Source of the DNA: Oscillatoriales cyanobacterium
Lineage (GTDB): Bacteria > Cyanobacteriota > Cyanobacteriia > Cyanobacteriales > Microcoleaceae
Direction: 5' to 3'
Assembly (NCBI GenBank): GCA_004293365.1
Contig: RDYN01000016.1
Location: 41,927 to 105,926, forward strand
Length of the DNA stretch: 64,000 bases
The notes beneath the pieces are model-generated. The model did not search any database, had not been told where the DNA came from, and was given only the letters and a program-made list of their open reading frames with translations. Made by a program: the position numbers and the translations under genes. Shown in pieces: positions 17,244 through 25,634 of the stretch (position 1 is its first letter; the number at the start of each line of letters is the position of its first letter).

Positions 17244-18635
17244 ATGATCGAAACAGTTTCAACAGCAGCGATGCCATCTGAACAGGAAACAAAGGCGCCT
17301 TCTAAGAGCTTCCAAGCAGTCAAAACCATAGCAACCTTAATTTTGCTGCTATTGGTACTGCCCCTGAATCTCGCTTTAACAGCGATCGCCCTACTGAGAT
17401 CCATCATCATCAAACCGTTTCAGTCTCGAACGATCGCGGACTCTCCCCAAACGATTTTGGTCGGCGGCGGCAAGAGGACCAAAGCATTACAGCTAGCCCG
17501 ATCGTTCCATAAGGCCGGTCATCGGGTAATTTTGGTAGAAACCCACAAATACTGGCTGACAGGTCATCGTTACTCTTGGGCAGTCGATCGCTTTTACACA
17601 GTACCAAATCCCCAGACAGAGGAATACGCTCATGCACTCTTAAAAATTGTCCAACAAGAGAAAGTTGATGTTTTCGTTCCTGTCAGTAGCGCAGGCGGAA
17701 GTTACTACGATGCCAAAGCCAAAAGCGTACTTTCTCCTCACTGTACGGTAATGCAGCTAGATCTCGAAACTCTGGAACGTTTGGATAATAAATATGAGTT
17801 GGCAAAAGCCGCCGAAGCGTTGGGGCTGCGAGTTCCGAAGTCCTACCGGATTACTAATCCGCAGCAAGTAATCGACTTTGATTTTACTGATGCACAGCGT
17901 CCATATATTATCAAAAGTATTCCCTACGATTCTATTCGCAGGTTAAACCTGACGAAGTTACCCTGTGCAACTAAGGCAGAAACTGCCGCGTTTGTCAAAT
18001 CTTTACCAATTTCGGAGAGTACACCTTGGATTATGCAAGAGTATATTCCAGGGCAAGAATACTGCACTCACAGTACAGTTCGTAATGGTCATCTTCAGTT
18101 GCATTGTTGTTGCAAATCGTCGGCGTTTCAGATAAATTACCAGCATGTCGATCGCCCGGATATCGAAAAGTGGATTCGTCAGTTTGCCAAAAGTCTCAAT
18201 CTAACTGGACAAGTTTCCTTTGATTTCATGGAGGCGGCGGATGATGGAGAGATTTACGCGATCGAATGCAACCCGCGCACCCATTCAGCCATTACGGTGT
18301 TTTACGACCATCCCGATGTGGCAAAAGCTTATTTGGAAACCGACCCTTTACCACAGACAGTGCAGCCTTTGGCATCTAGTCGCCCGACTTACTGGATTTA
18401 CCATGAAATTTGGCGATTGGTGACTCATTTGTGGTCGCCCAAGCTAGTTTATGAGCGGTTACAAATTATCGCTCAAGGCAAAGATGCCATCTTCGAGTGG
18501 GACGATCCGCTGCCGTTTTTGATGGTGCATCATTGGCACATTCCCTTGTTGTTATGGGGAGATTTACAGAAGCCGAATGAGTGGATTCGGATTGATTTTA
18601 ATATTGGCGAACTTGTGGAAATAGGGGGAGAGTGA
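17244..18635 (+). CDS. mysC: ATP-grasp mycosporine-glycine synthase
   Basis: MysC is an ATP-grasp ligase that joins glycine to 4-deoxygadusol to give mycosporine-glycine. The 463-residue protein has an N-terminal hydrophobic helix at about residues 32-54 (LILLLLVLPLNLALTAIALL). The ATP-grasp fold follows: ILVGGGKRTKALQLARSF, VPVSSAGGSYYDAK, DNKYELAKAAEALGLRVPKS, PWIMQEYIPGQEYCTHS and the metal-binding FDFMEAADDGEIYAIECNPR. The length and order match cyanobacterial MysC. Its 3' end overlaps the start of mysD by four bases in one reading of the start. Because mysB upstream is broken, its substrate may be missing in this strain. Confidence 0.92.
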   Translation: MIETVSTAAMPSEQETKAPSKSFQAVKTIATLILLLLVLPLNLALTAIALLRSIIIKPFQSRTIADSPQTILVGGGKRTKALQLARSFHKAGHRVILVETHKYWLTGHRYSWAVDRFYTVPNPQTEEYAHALLKIVQQEKVDVFVPVSSAGGSYYDAKAKSVLSPHCTVMQLDLETLERLDNKYELAKAAEALGLRVPKSYRITNPQQVIDFDFTDAQRPYIIKSIPYDSIRRLNLTKLPCATKAETAAFVKSLPISESTPWIMQEYIPGQEYCTHSTVRNGHLQLHCCCKSSAFQINYQHVDRPDIEKWIRQFAKSLNLTGQVSFDFMEAADDGEIYAIECNPRTHSAITVFYDHPDVAKAYLETDPLPQTVQPLASSRPTYWIYHEIWRLVTHLWSPKLVYERLQIIAQGKDAIFEWDDPLPFLMVHHWHIPLLLWGDLQKPNEWIRIDFNIGELVEIGGE

Positions 18636-18637
18636 GT

Positions 18638-19678
18638 ATGTCATTATTGCGGGTTTTGCATCTAGTCGGCTCGGCAGTTAGCGATTTTTACTGTAATTTA
18701 TCGCGGCTTTTTGCCGAAAATTGTCTGAAAAATACTGCTAATTCAGCACTTTATGAATTTCATATTGCCTATATTTCTCCCGATGGTCAATGGCGTTTTC
18801 CCACATCTCTCGATGAAGGTGCGATCGCAGCCGCTAATCCCATGTCTCTAGCGGGCGCTGTACAGGTGCTGACAGAGCTAAAGATTGACGTAATGGTACC
18901 GCAGATGTTTTGCATCCCCGGCATGACTCAATACCGCAGCTTGTTCGATATGCTGAGTATTCCTTATGTTGGTAATACGGCAGAGTTGATGGCGCTGGTA
19001 GCTGATAAAGCGAAGACTAAGGCAGTAGTAGCAGCCGCTGGAGTAAGGGTGCCGCAGGGAGAAGTTGTCCGGGCGGGGGGCGATCGACCTGAGATTGATT
19101 TGCCGATCGTCCTCAAGCCGCTCTATGGTGATAATTCCATTGGAGTGACTTTGGTTAAAAATGCTGCTGACTATGATGCGGCTTTGCAGACAGTATTGAC
19201 TCATTCAGATGAGATTCTAGTAGAAAAATTCATTGAATTGGGTAGAGAAGTTCGCTGTGGGATTATTGTCCAAGCGGGCTCGCTAGTCTGCTTGCCGCTG
19301 CAAGAGTATCCTGTAGATCCTGATACCCAACCGATTCGGAGTTATGCCGACAAGCTCAAACAAAATGACGATGGTAGCTTGGATTGTTCCACTAAAAATA
19401 GTACCAAGCCGTGGGCAGTTGATAAGAGCGATCCGATTACGGAGAGAGTTTGGGCCCAGGCCAGAAAATGCCACATCGCTTTGGGCTGTCGCCACTACAG
19501 TTTATTTGATTTTCGCATCGACCCCGATGGACAACCTTGGTTCTTAGAAGCGGGGCTGTTCTGTTCTTTTGCCGAAATAAGCGTGCTTTCGGCTATGGCC
19601 AAAGCATCAGGAATTTCTCTGGATACTTTTTTTGAAAGTATGCTGCAAAATGCCTTACCTGAAATCCCAAATAAATAA
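18638..19678 (+). CDS. mysD: D-Ala-D-Ala ligase-like enzyme of the mycosporine pathway
   Basis: MysD is an ATP-grasp ligase of the D-alanine-D-alanine ligase type. It condenses an amino acid (often serine or threonine) with mycosporine-glycine to make disubstituted products such as shinorine or porphyra-334. I chose ATG 18638 because GGGGGAG lies seven bases upstream; GTG 18632, overlapping the mysC stop, is the alternative. Visible motifs are VPQMFCIPGMTQYRSLFD, PYVGN, DKAKTKAVVAAAGVRVP, LPIVLKPLYGDNSIGV, EILVEKFIELGREVRCGI and the terminal DFRIDPDGQPWFLEAG. The 347 residues are the usual length. A strong hairpin follows the stop. Confidence 0.9.
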   Translation: MSLLRVLHLVGSAVSDFYCNLSRLFAENCLKNTANSALYEFHIAYISPDGQWRFPTSLDEGAIAAANPMSLAGAVQVLTELKIDVMVPQMFCIPGMTQYRSLFDMLSIPYVGNTAELMALVADKAKTKAVVAAAGVRVPQGEVVRAGGDRPEIDLPIVLKPLYGDNSIGVTLVKNAADYDAALQTVLTHSDEILVEKFIELGREVRCGIIVQAGSLVCLPLQEYPVDPDTQPIRSYADKLKQNDDGSLDCSTKNSTKPWAVDKSDPITERVWAQARKCHIALGCRHYSLFDFRIDPDGQPWFLEAGLFCSFAEISVLSAMAKASGISLDTFFESMLQNALPEIPNK

Positions 19679-19697
19679 GTTATAACAATTCCGTTGT

Positions 19698-19730
19698 CAA
19701 GTCCTTGTGCTATTTTAGCACAAGGACTTG
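19698..19730 (+). terminator. perfect 15-bp hairpin after mysD
   Basis: The stem CAAGTCCTTGTGCTA (19698-19712) pairs perfectly with TAGCACAAGGACTTG (19716-19730) around a three-T loop. It begins 20 bases after the mysD stop. No clear T-run follows, so it may act as a transcript-stabilising or weak termination structure. Confidence 0.7.
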
Positions 19731-19782
19731 TGTAATCTTTGAGCTTTTCGCATACTAATCGCTAGACAGAGGAAACCACAAC

Positions 19783-20386
19783 ATGATCCAAACCATATCC
19801 AAAACAATCACGTTTGATGAGTTCGTTGCTTGGTATCCAGAGAACTCTGTCCATAAGTACGATAGGAACCGGCGACCATTCGGAAGTTACGGGTTTTATA
19901 TCCAGTGAAATCAATTTTGAAATCAGGCGACTGCAATTGCCTTACTCAATTCCAGGTGACTGTCTGCTCAAGCCCGTCCGTGACGAAGCAGGTTATCAGC
20001 CCGACGTAATTGTCCTAGATAGAACCGCACTTGTCAACGAGCCACGCTGGAAAAAAGAATCCATCATCACGAAGGGGTCTTCGGTACGACTGGCTCTAGA
20101 GGCCGTCAGTACGAACTGGCAAGATGATTACCTGGTTAAAGTAGCTGATTATGAAAGATTGGGTATCTCGGAATATTGGGTTGTGGATTATGCTGCTTTG
20201 GGCGGCAGACGCTTCATTGGCAATCCGAAACAACCTACTATCTCGGTTTACCAGTTGGTTGACGGGGAATATCAAATCAGCCAGTTTCGGGGAGATGACA
20301 CAGTTGAGTCGCTGGCGTTCCCAGAGTTGAGGTTGACTGCTGAGCAGATTTTTCGAGCAGGTCTGCCTCTAGCCGAGCCGAGATAG
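19783..20386 (+). pseudogene. Uma2/DUF820-family putative endonuclease, broken by internal deletion
   Basis: Uma2 proteins are restriction-endonuclease-fold proteins abundant in cyanobacteria, with unknown targets. ATG 19783 has AGAGG nearby and gives MIQTISKTITFDEFVAWYPE...HKY, then goes out of frame and meets a stop. From about 19873 another frame continues as GTGDHSEVTGF, with the family motifs LLKPVRDEAGYQPDVIVLDR, RLALEAVSTNWQDDYLVKV and YERLGISEYWVVDY. The segment normally linking KY to HSEV (about 13 residues, ELxxGxIxEMPKP type) is missing, so a small deletion caused both loss and frameshift. The rest of the catalytic domain (PDV, EAVS, K) is intact. Confidence 0.75.
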
Positions 20387-20527
20387 AACGAATGCGACGA
20401 TCGGGTATCAAAAGGATATCAAATGGAGTACAAGCTGTTCAGAGATTTTACCTACACATTGCAACTTGTCAAATTGTGTGATACTATAAAACGTTCTTAG
20501 AAATAGCGCAACAGCAAATATTACTGC

Positions 20528-21850
20528 ATGGCAACGAAGCCAACGATCGCATTTACGCACCTGGGCTGCGAAAAAAATCGCATCGATACCGAACACATGA
20601 TCGGCTTGCTGGCTCAAGCGGGCTATCAAGTCGATTCTAATGAAGAATTAGCCGATTATGTTGTAGTCAATACTTGCAGTTTTATCCAAGCTGCGCGAGA
20701 AGAGTCAGTCCGCACCTTGGTAGAATTGGCGGAAGCTAATAAAAAAGTAGTCATCACTGGCTGCATGGCACAGCATTTTCAACAGGAATTGCTGGATGAA
20801 TTGCCGGAAGCAGTCGCAATTGTCGGCACGGGCGACTATCATAAAATCGTCGATGTGATGCAGCAGGTGGAAAAGGGCGATCGAGTTTCCCTCGTCTCGA
20901 AGGAACCTACTTACATCGCTGACGAAACTACTCCCCGCTACCGCACGACATCCGAAGGTGTGGCCTATCTGCGGATAGCAGAAGGCTGCGACTACCGCTG
21001 TGCATTTTGCATTATCCCGCACTTGCGCGGAAATCAACGATCGCGGACGATCGAATCAATTGTCGCCGAAGCTAAGCAATTAGCTGCCGAAGGTGTCAAA
21101 GAAATTATCTTAATTTCCCAAATTACCACTAACTACGGCAAAGATATCTACGGCGAACCGAAGCTAGCCGAACTGCTTCGGGCTTTGGGTAAAGTAGATG
21201 TGCCTTGGATTCGGATGCACTACGCCTATCCTACAGGTTTGACTCCCCAAGTTGTGGCGGCAATCTGCGAAACGCCCAACGTTTTGCCCTATTTGGATTT
21301 ACCCCTGCAACATTCGCACCCAGAAATTCTGCGGGCGATGAACCGGCCTTTTCAAGCTGGAATTAATGATGCGATAGTCGATCGGCTCAAAGCAGCAATT
21401 CCGGGCGCCGTGATGCGGACAACTTTTATTGTCGGCTTCCCCGGCGAAACAGACGAACACGCAGCACACTTGCTGGAATTTGTCAAGCGCCACGAATTCG
21501 ATCACGTTGGAGTTTTCGTATTTTCGCCCGAAGAAGGCACCCCAGCCTTCAATTTGCCCCAGCAAATACCAGCAGAAATAATGGAAATGCGGCGCAATGC
21601 GGTAATGGCAGCACAACAACCTATATCATTGAAAAAGAATCAAGAGTCTGTCGGTCAGGTAGTTGATGTCCTGATAGAACAAGAACAGCCAGAGACAGGC
21701 GAGTTGATTGGTAGATCCGCCCGATTTTCCCCAGAAGTAGATGGACTCGTCTATGTGACAGGAGAAGCGCGGCTGGGGTCGATCGTACCTGTAAAGATTA
21801 CGAGTTCAGATGTCTACGACCTCTACGGTAAAGTCGATTTTAGACTTTAG
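20528..21850 (+). CDS. rimO: ribosomal protein S12 methylthiotransferase
   Basis: RimO is a radical-SAM enzyme that adds a methylthio group to the conserved aspartate of ribosomal protein S12. The N-terminal UPF0004 domain shows [28 protein letters not shown] and VITGCMAQ with its three cluster-binding Cys. The radical SAM motif is CDYRCAFC, followed by [16 protein letters not shown] domain ends the 440-residue protein, as in other RimO. HLGCEKN and SFIQ distinguish it from MiaB. The last five codons (VDFRL-stop) lie inside a copy of a dispersed repeat, so the C-terminus may be repeat-derived. Confidence 0.95.
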   Translation: MATKPTIAFTHLGCEKNRIDTEHMIGLLAQAGYQVDSNEELADYVVVNTCSFIQAAREESVRTLVELAEANKKVVITGCMAQHFQQELLDELPEAVAIVGTGDYHKIVDVMQQVEKGDRVSLVSKEPTYIADETTPRYRTTSEGVAYLRIAEGCDYRCAFCIIPHLRGNQRSRTIESIVAEAKQLAAEGVKEIILISQITTNYGKDIYGEPKLAELLRALGKVDVPWIRMHYAYPTGLTPQVVAAICETPNVLPYLDLPLQHSHPEILRAMNRPFQAGINDAIVDRLKAAIPGAVMRTTFIVGFPGETDEHAAHLLEFVKRHEFDHVGVFVFSPEEGTPAFNLPQQIPAEIMEMRRNAVMAAQQPISLKKNQESVGQVVDVLIEQEQPETGELIGRSARFSPEVDGLVYVTGEARLGSIVPVKITSSDVYDLYGKVDFRL

Positions 21851-21930
21851 ATTTTGGATTTTAGATTAAAGAATTGACTTGCAGCGCAGTGAATCTGGGA
21901 TCTGGAATTTTAGTCTAAAACTTTGGGATC
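21835..21930. repeat. composite AATCTAA-type dispersed repeat, inverted copy
   Basis: The sequence starts GTCGATTTTAGACTTTAG and continues with heptad-like TAGATTT units, CAG-TGAATCTGGGATCT and TTTTAGTCTAAAAC. It is the reverse-complement arrangement of the copies at 22351 and 44985. It overlaps the rimO stop codon. Confidence 0.65.
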
Positions 21931-22902
21931 GACTCTGAGGCTCGTTTCGGAAAGCAAGTATCCGTCTGTGAGCGGGTAAAATCTAAGTGTTGCTGCAAAT
22001 GTCGTCTGAGGCGGTGTCGCGAAAAAAACCGGACACCAGCCAAAAATGATTAGCAGATTGTGCAAGAAAAGTAACCATTTGTGCAAGATTGTGCAAAGAT
22101 ATGTAGAAAAGGGGCTGTAAACTTTTTTACCCCCTCTGGTGGCAATCGACCCGCCCCGTCGGGGTGCGGTTATCTCTACAGAACGATCGGAGAATTTTAA
22201 CGAATTTAATGTTTTGTTTCTGAATGTAAAGAGTTATGATGATAACAAGCCAGAAATAAGCGGGGAAAATTTGAGATTGCTTCGCTGTCCGCCCTACACC
22301 ACAACGGTATCCCGAAAGAGTGTTGAGATGGATAGGCGGTAACGGTAGTCCAAAAACGGATAAAAGCCACCGACGCCAGGAGTGGAGAGATTGAAAATTT
22401 TAGACGCTAGTTAAGACCCCCCAGATTCATCTGTGGAGTAAATCTAAAATCTAAAATCTAAAATCTAAAATCGACTGACGGTCGCTACATACCCTGTTGA
22501 ATCCCGCAGGCGACGGATTGCGGGATAGCGCCTGAACTAACAAAACTCTAACTACTATATAGGTAGTAAAGTGGGGCTGGTCATCATCCTCACTATAAAA
22601 TGCCGGCGTAGGGAAAGCTTGCAAGTACCTCAAAGGAAGTCCAATGTACTGTTTGAAGAATGTTGGAAGCCGATCGCCCCACCGCTCGCGGTTGGTATCG
22701 GTGATGTCAGAAAATCAAAGACGGCTGTCGAATCGGTAAATTAGTCACCATCGACGGAGCTGCCCTATACTCGATTGCTATTTAAAAAGGTGCGCGCAGG
22801 CGCAGCACCATACAGAACTCATAATGAGTTCCTGCCGCCGAGCAGAAATCCGCATCCGAGTTGGGCAACTTAGAAGGCTAAGACTCGTTATTAGGAGCAT
22901 TA
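21931..22902. other. long non-coding stretch and probable helicase leader
   Basis: Nearly 1 kb without a supportable gene. Three TTGTGCAA-type direct repeats lie at 22057-22098. A composite dispersed repeat occupies 22351-22478. From about 22500 to 22902 the sequence leads to the DEAD-box helicase start and may be a long 5' untranslated region, as seen for cold-regulated helicases. Short open frames here have no ribosome sites. Confidence 0.45.
22351..22478. repeat. composite AATCTAA-type dispersed repeat
   Basis: The flank (GTCCAAAAACGG...CCGACGC, TTTTAGACGCTAGTT, CCCAGATTCATCTG-GGAGTA) is followed by four AATCTAA heptads and the end CGACTGAC. The same order recurs at 44985-45113. Inverted or partial copies are at 12475-12585, 21835-21930 and 29040-29078. 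Confidence 0.8.
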
Positions 22903-24372
22903 ATGAATTTATTGTTTGAAGGCTTGGGTCTTTCCGAAGAACTCGTTCTCCATCTGGAAACACTCGGCTTTACAGAACCTACTCCCATCCAAGTACAAGC
23001 CATTCCTCACCTGCTAGCAGGTCGCGATGTTGTGGGTCAAGCCCAAACAGGAACGGGCAAAACGGCAGCATTCTCGTTGCCCATCTTGGAGCGGATTGAT
23101 TTAGATGTAACTGCGGTGCAAGCATTGGTGCTGACGCCGACTCGCGAATTGGCGATGCAGGTAACTGAAGCTATCCGCGATTTGAGCGGCATCAGCAACG
23201 ACGGCCCGGTAAAAATTGGTCGCTCTCTGCAAGTTCTGACGGTTTACGGCGGTCAATCGATCGATCGCCAAATGCAGCGTTTGAAGCGCGGCGTTCACGT
23301 GGTTGTCGGCACACCCGGACGCATATTGGATATGCTCAGCCGCGGCAGCCTGAAACTAGACAAGGTACAATGGCTGGTTTTGGACGAAGCTGACGAAATG
23401 CTGAGCATGGGCTTTATCCAAGATGTGGAAAGAATCTTGGATGCTGCACCAAAAGAACGTCAAACGGCATTTTTCTCGGCGACGATGGAACCTTCCATTC
23501 GGAAATTGGTAGCGCGGCATTTGCACAACCCAGTCAACGTCACCGTAGAACAGCCAAAAGCAACGCCGAAGCGCATCAGCCAAGGTGTGTACATGATTCC
23601 CCGCGGCTGGTCGAAGGCAAGAGCTTTGCAGCCAATCCTAGAAATGGAAGACCCAGAATCTGCACTGATTTTTGTGCGGACTCGGCAGTCGGCGGCGGAA
23701 CTTACCAGTCAACTGCAAGCAGCAGGTCACAGCGTTGACGAGTATCACGGTAATTTGAATCAGGCACAGCGGGAACGCTTGCTGTCTCGGTTCCGCCAAT
23801 GTCAAGTCCGCTGGGTAGTGGCGACTGATATTGCGGCTCGGGGTTTGGATGTGGATCACTTGACTCACGTTATTAACTACGATTTGCCCGATAGCGTGGA
23901 AAGCTACGTTCACCGGATCGGACGCACGGGCCGGGCCGGCCGCGAAGGAACTGCGATCACGCTGATTCAACCGGTCGATCGCCGCAAATTGCGCTTGATT
24001 GAACGCCACGTGCGATCGAGCTTGACGGTACGCAACATTCCGACACGGGCGCAGATTGAAGCACGTCAGTTGGAAAAGATGCAGGGTAAGGTTCGCGAAG
24101 CTTTGGCTGGCGAACGGATGGCATCTTTCTTGCCTCTGGTGTCTCAGTTGTCTGAGGAATACGACTCCCACGCGATCGCGGCTGCTGCTTTGCAAATGGC
24201 CTTCGATCAAAGCCGTCCGGCTTGGATGGGCGCGGATTACGCTCAACAAGAAGATCCCCCGATTGGAGAAAACAGCGTCAAGCCAATCTTGATCAAGAAG
24301 CGGGCTAAGACTGGCGCGCCGACTAATTCTGTCGGTTCGAGCGTTCCTGCTCCCGTTCCCCAGAACAGCTAA
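22903..24372 (+). CDS. crhR: DEAD-box RNA helicase (CrhR/CsdA-like)
   Basis: This is an ATP-dependent RNA helicase acting on RNA duplexes in the cytoplasm; cyanobacterial relatives respond to cold and redox state. The complete motif set is visible: Q motif (FTEPTPIQVQAIP), AQTGTGKT, PTRELA, TPGR, DEAD, SAT, ALIFVRTR, ARGLDVDH and HRIGRTGRAG. After the core, an extension of about 110 residues includes DbpA/CsdA-like sequence and a basic end (ILIKKRAKTGAP). The 489-residue size fits a CrhR-type protein, but the exact orthology is not proven. GGAG stands about six bases before the ATG. A long leader precedes it. Confidence 0.9.
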   Translation: MNLLFEGLGLSEELVLHLETLGFTEPTPIQVQAIPHLLAGRDVVGQAQTGTGKTAAFSLPILERIDLDVTAVQALVLTPTRELAMQVTEAIRDLSGISNDGPVKIGRSLQVLTVYGGQSIDRQMQRLKRGVHVVVGTPGRILDMLSRGSLKLDKVQWLVLDEADEMLSMGFIQDVERILDAAPKERQTAFFSATMEPSIRKLVARHLHNPVNVTVEQPKATPKRISQGVYMIPRGWSKARALQPILEMEDPESALIFVRTRQSAAELTSQLQAAGHSVDEYHGNLNQAQRERLLSRFRQCQVRWVVATDIAARGLDVDHLTHVINYDLPDSVESYVHRIGRTGRAGREGTAITLIQPVDRRKLRLIERHVRSSLTVRNIPTRAQIEARQLEKMQGKVREALAGERMASFLPLVSQLSEEYDSHAIAAAALQMAFDQSRPAWMGADYAQQEDPPIGENSVKPILIKKRAKTGAPTNSVGSSVPAPVPQNS

Positions 24373-24388
24373 TTAGTAGGGTGCGCGC

Positions 24389-24640
24389 TGCGCGCCTTAT
24401 TTCTCTGGTAGGGTGCGCATTGCGCACCTTATTTTTTTATGTGTGGAATTAATCTATAGGTACGTAGTTGCGCTTCAGCGCTCTTTGATATATATCAAGC
24501 AATACGGTTCACTTAATACAGTCCATGGGGAAAAACAATGTGACAATATGTGTGGAATTAATCTATAGGTACGTAGTTGCGCTTCAGCGCTCTTTGATAC
24601 ATATAAAGAGCGCTGAAGCGCAACTACGTACCTTGACTGC
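24389..24640. repeat. hairpin-rich dispersed repeats after the helicase gene
   Basis: A GGTGCGC-type palindrome is at about 24378-24435. Two direct copies of a segment starting ATGTGTGGAATTAATCTA lie at 24439-24495 and 24548-24604. The second copy forms a perfect 29-bp inverted repeat (24567-24595 with 24605-24633, nine-base loop). The rest of the 380-base gap to 24753 has no gene. Confidence 0.85.
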
Positions 24641-24753
24641 ACGTGATGCTCAATACTTGTTTTGAGCAAACCTGAAAATCCTCTGAAGCAAGAAGGACTG
24701 AAGTCCTGACTGCGAACCTGTAGGCGGGGATTTTTGGACTGTTGTTTAATATT

Positions 24754-25314
24754 TTAGTTGAGCTGCGTGCCGACAATAATTTTTTGCACGCGATCGCCCT
24801 TAAGTTCCAAAACCAAATTAGAAGCCTTTTGGTCGTTGCTGTAAGTCAACTTAGTGACTCCACCCTGCACGGATTGCGACCCGTAACTGTAAGTTTTAAT
24901 AACTTTTTGGGTTTTATCTCCTACCTTGACACCATTAATTGTTACGTACTTGGGATTGGTAGTAGAAATTAAATAAACTTTGCCATTCCATGCTGCTACC
25001 GTCAATTTTGAGTAGGTTAGCGTGCGAATCTTGCCACCCATAGCCTTGCTACCCGGTTTAGTTTCATCGCCCTGCGGTTTTCCCAACTTGCGTTTTGCCT
25101 CTTCTACAGACATCCCCAAACGAACTGGGCCAATCCCCAAGCGCGCATAGTCGATCGCCGCCGGCTTTTGTGTGGCGTTCAACATACTTTCTAGGGCGAC
25201 AACAGTTTGATTCATACCCACAACAGGGCGAATTAAAGCAGCAAATCCGAAGCTCGAAATTGCGATATTCAGCATGATGCCAGCGACGGCTGTTGTCACA
25301 AACAATCTTACCAT
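24754..25314 (-). CDS. secreted or membrane-anchored hypothetical protein, BamE-like domain
   Basis: A 186-residue protein with an N-terminal hydrophobic signal or anchor (LFVTTAVAGIMLNIAISSFGFAA). The segment GIGPVRLGMSVEEAKRKLGKP resembles the start of SmpA/BamE-like folds, where a turn and helix follow a GxxxGM pattern. The remaining sequence alternates short strands (RTLTYSKLTVAAWNGKVYLIS, YVTINGVKVGDKTQKVIK). I do not recognise a specific function. It probably acts in the periplasm, lumen or envelope. The start ATG at 25314 fits the signal sequence. No operon neighbour on the same strand except a possible tiny ORF upstream. Confidence 0.7.
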   Translation of the reverse strand: MVRLFVTTAVAGIMLNIAISSFGFAALIRPVVGMNQTVVALESMLNATQKPAAIDYARLGIGPVRLGMSVEEAKRKLGKPQGDETKPGSKAMGGKIRTLTYSKLTVAAWNGKVYLISTTNPKYVTINGVKVGDKTQKVIKTYSYGSQSVQGGVTKLTYSNDQKASNLVLELKGDRVQKIIVGTQLN

Positions 25315-25374
25315 TTTTTTATACCTTTATTTTGCAGTTGATTCCTGCAATACCCCGTTATATCCGGATAAATA

Positions 25375-25455
25375 CTAATGATTGCGGGCAAATACAATTC
25401 CCACGCCAAACACCCAAACTCCGCCTGCGAGGACTAAAGCAGTAAGGATATTCAT
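25375..25455 (-). CDS. possible 26-residue single-helix membrane peptide
   Basis: ATG 25455 opens a 26-codon frame, MNILTALVLAGGVWVFGVGI plus six residues ending ARNH, and TAG ends it at 25375. It has one uninterrupted hydrophobic helix and a charged C-terminus, the layout of tiny photosynthetic-complex subunits. I cannot assign it to a known one. No proper Shine-Dalgarno is present, only GGGG directly before the ATG. Chance remains possible. Confidence 0.35.
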   Translation of the reverse strand: MNILTALVLAGGVWVFGVGIVFARNH

Positions 25456-25634
25456 CCCCAAAAATATAACATAGAGAAACCCGGTTTCTGCAGGGGGCGT
25501 ACCCCCGTGTCCGCTTTTATTCGGTGTTTCTGAATACCAACGCCATTTTACGTTTAATTAGGGCGACTACTTAATCACCAGAATGGGTGTGATATCCTAA
25601 CAAAAGCCGTTTCTCCATAAAATCTGCAATTTAG

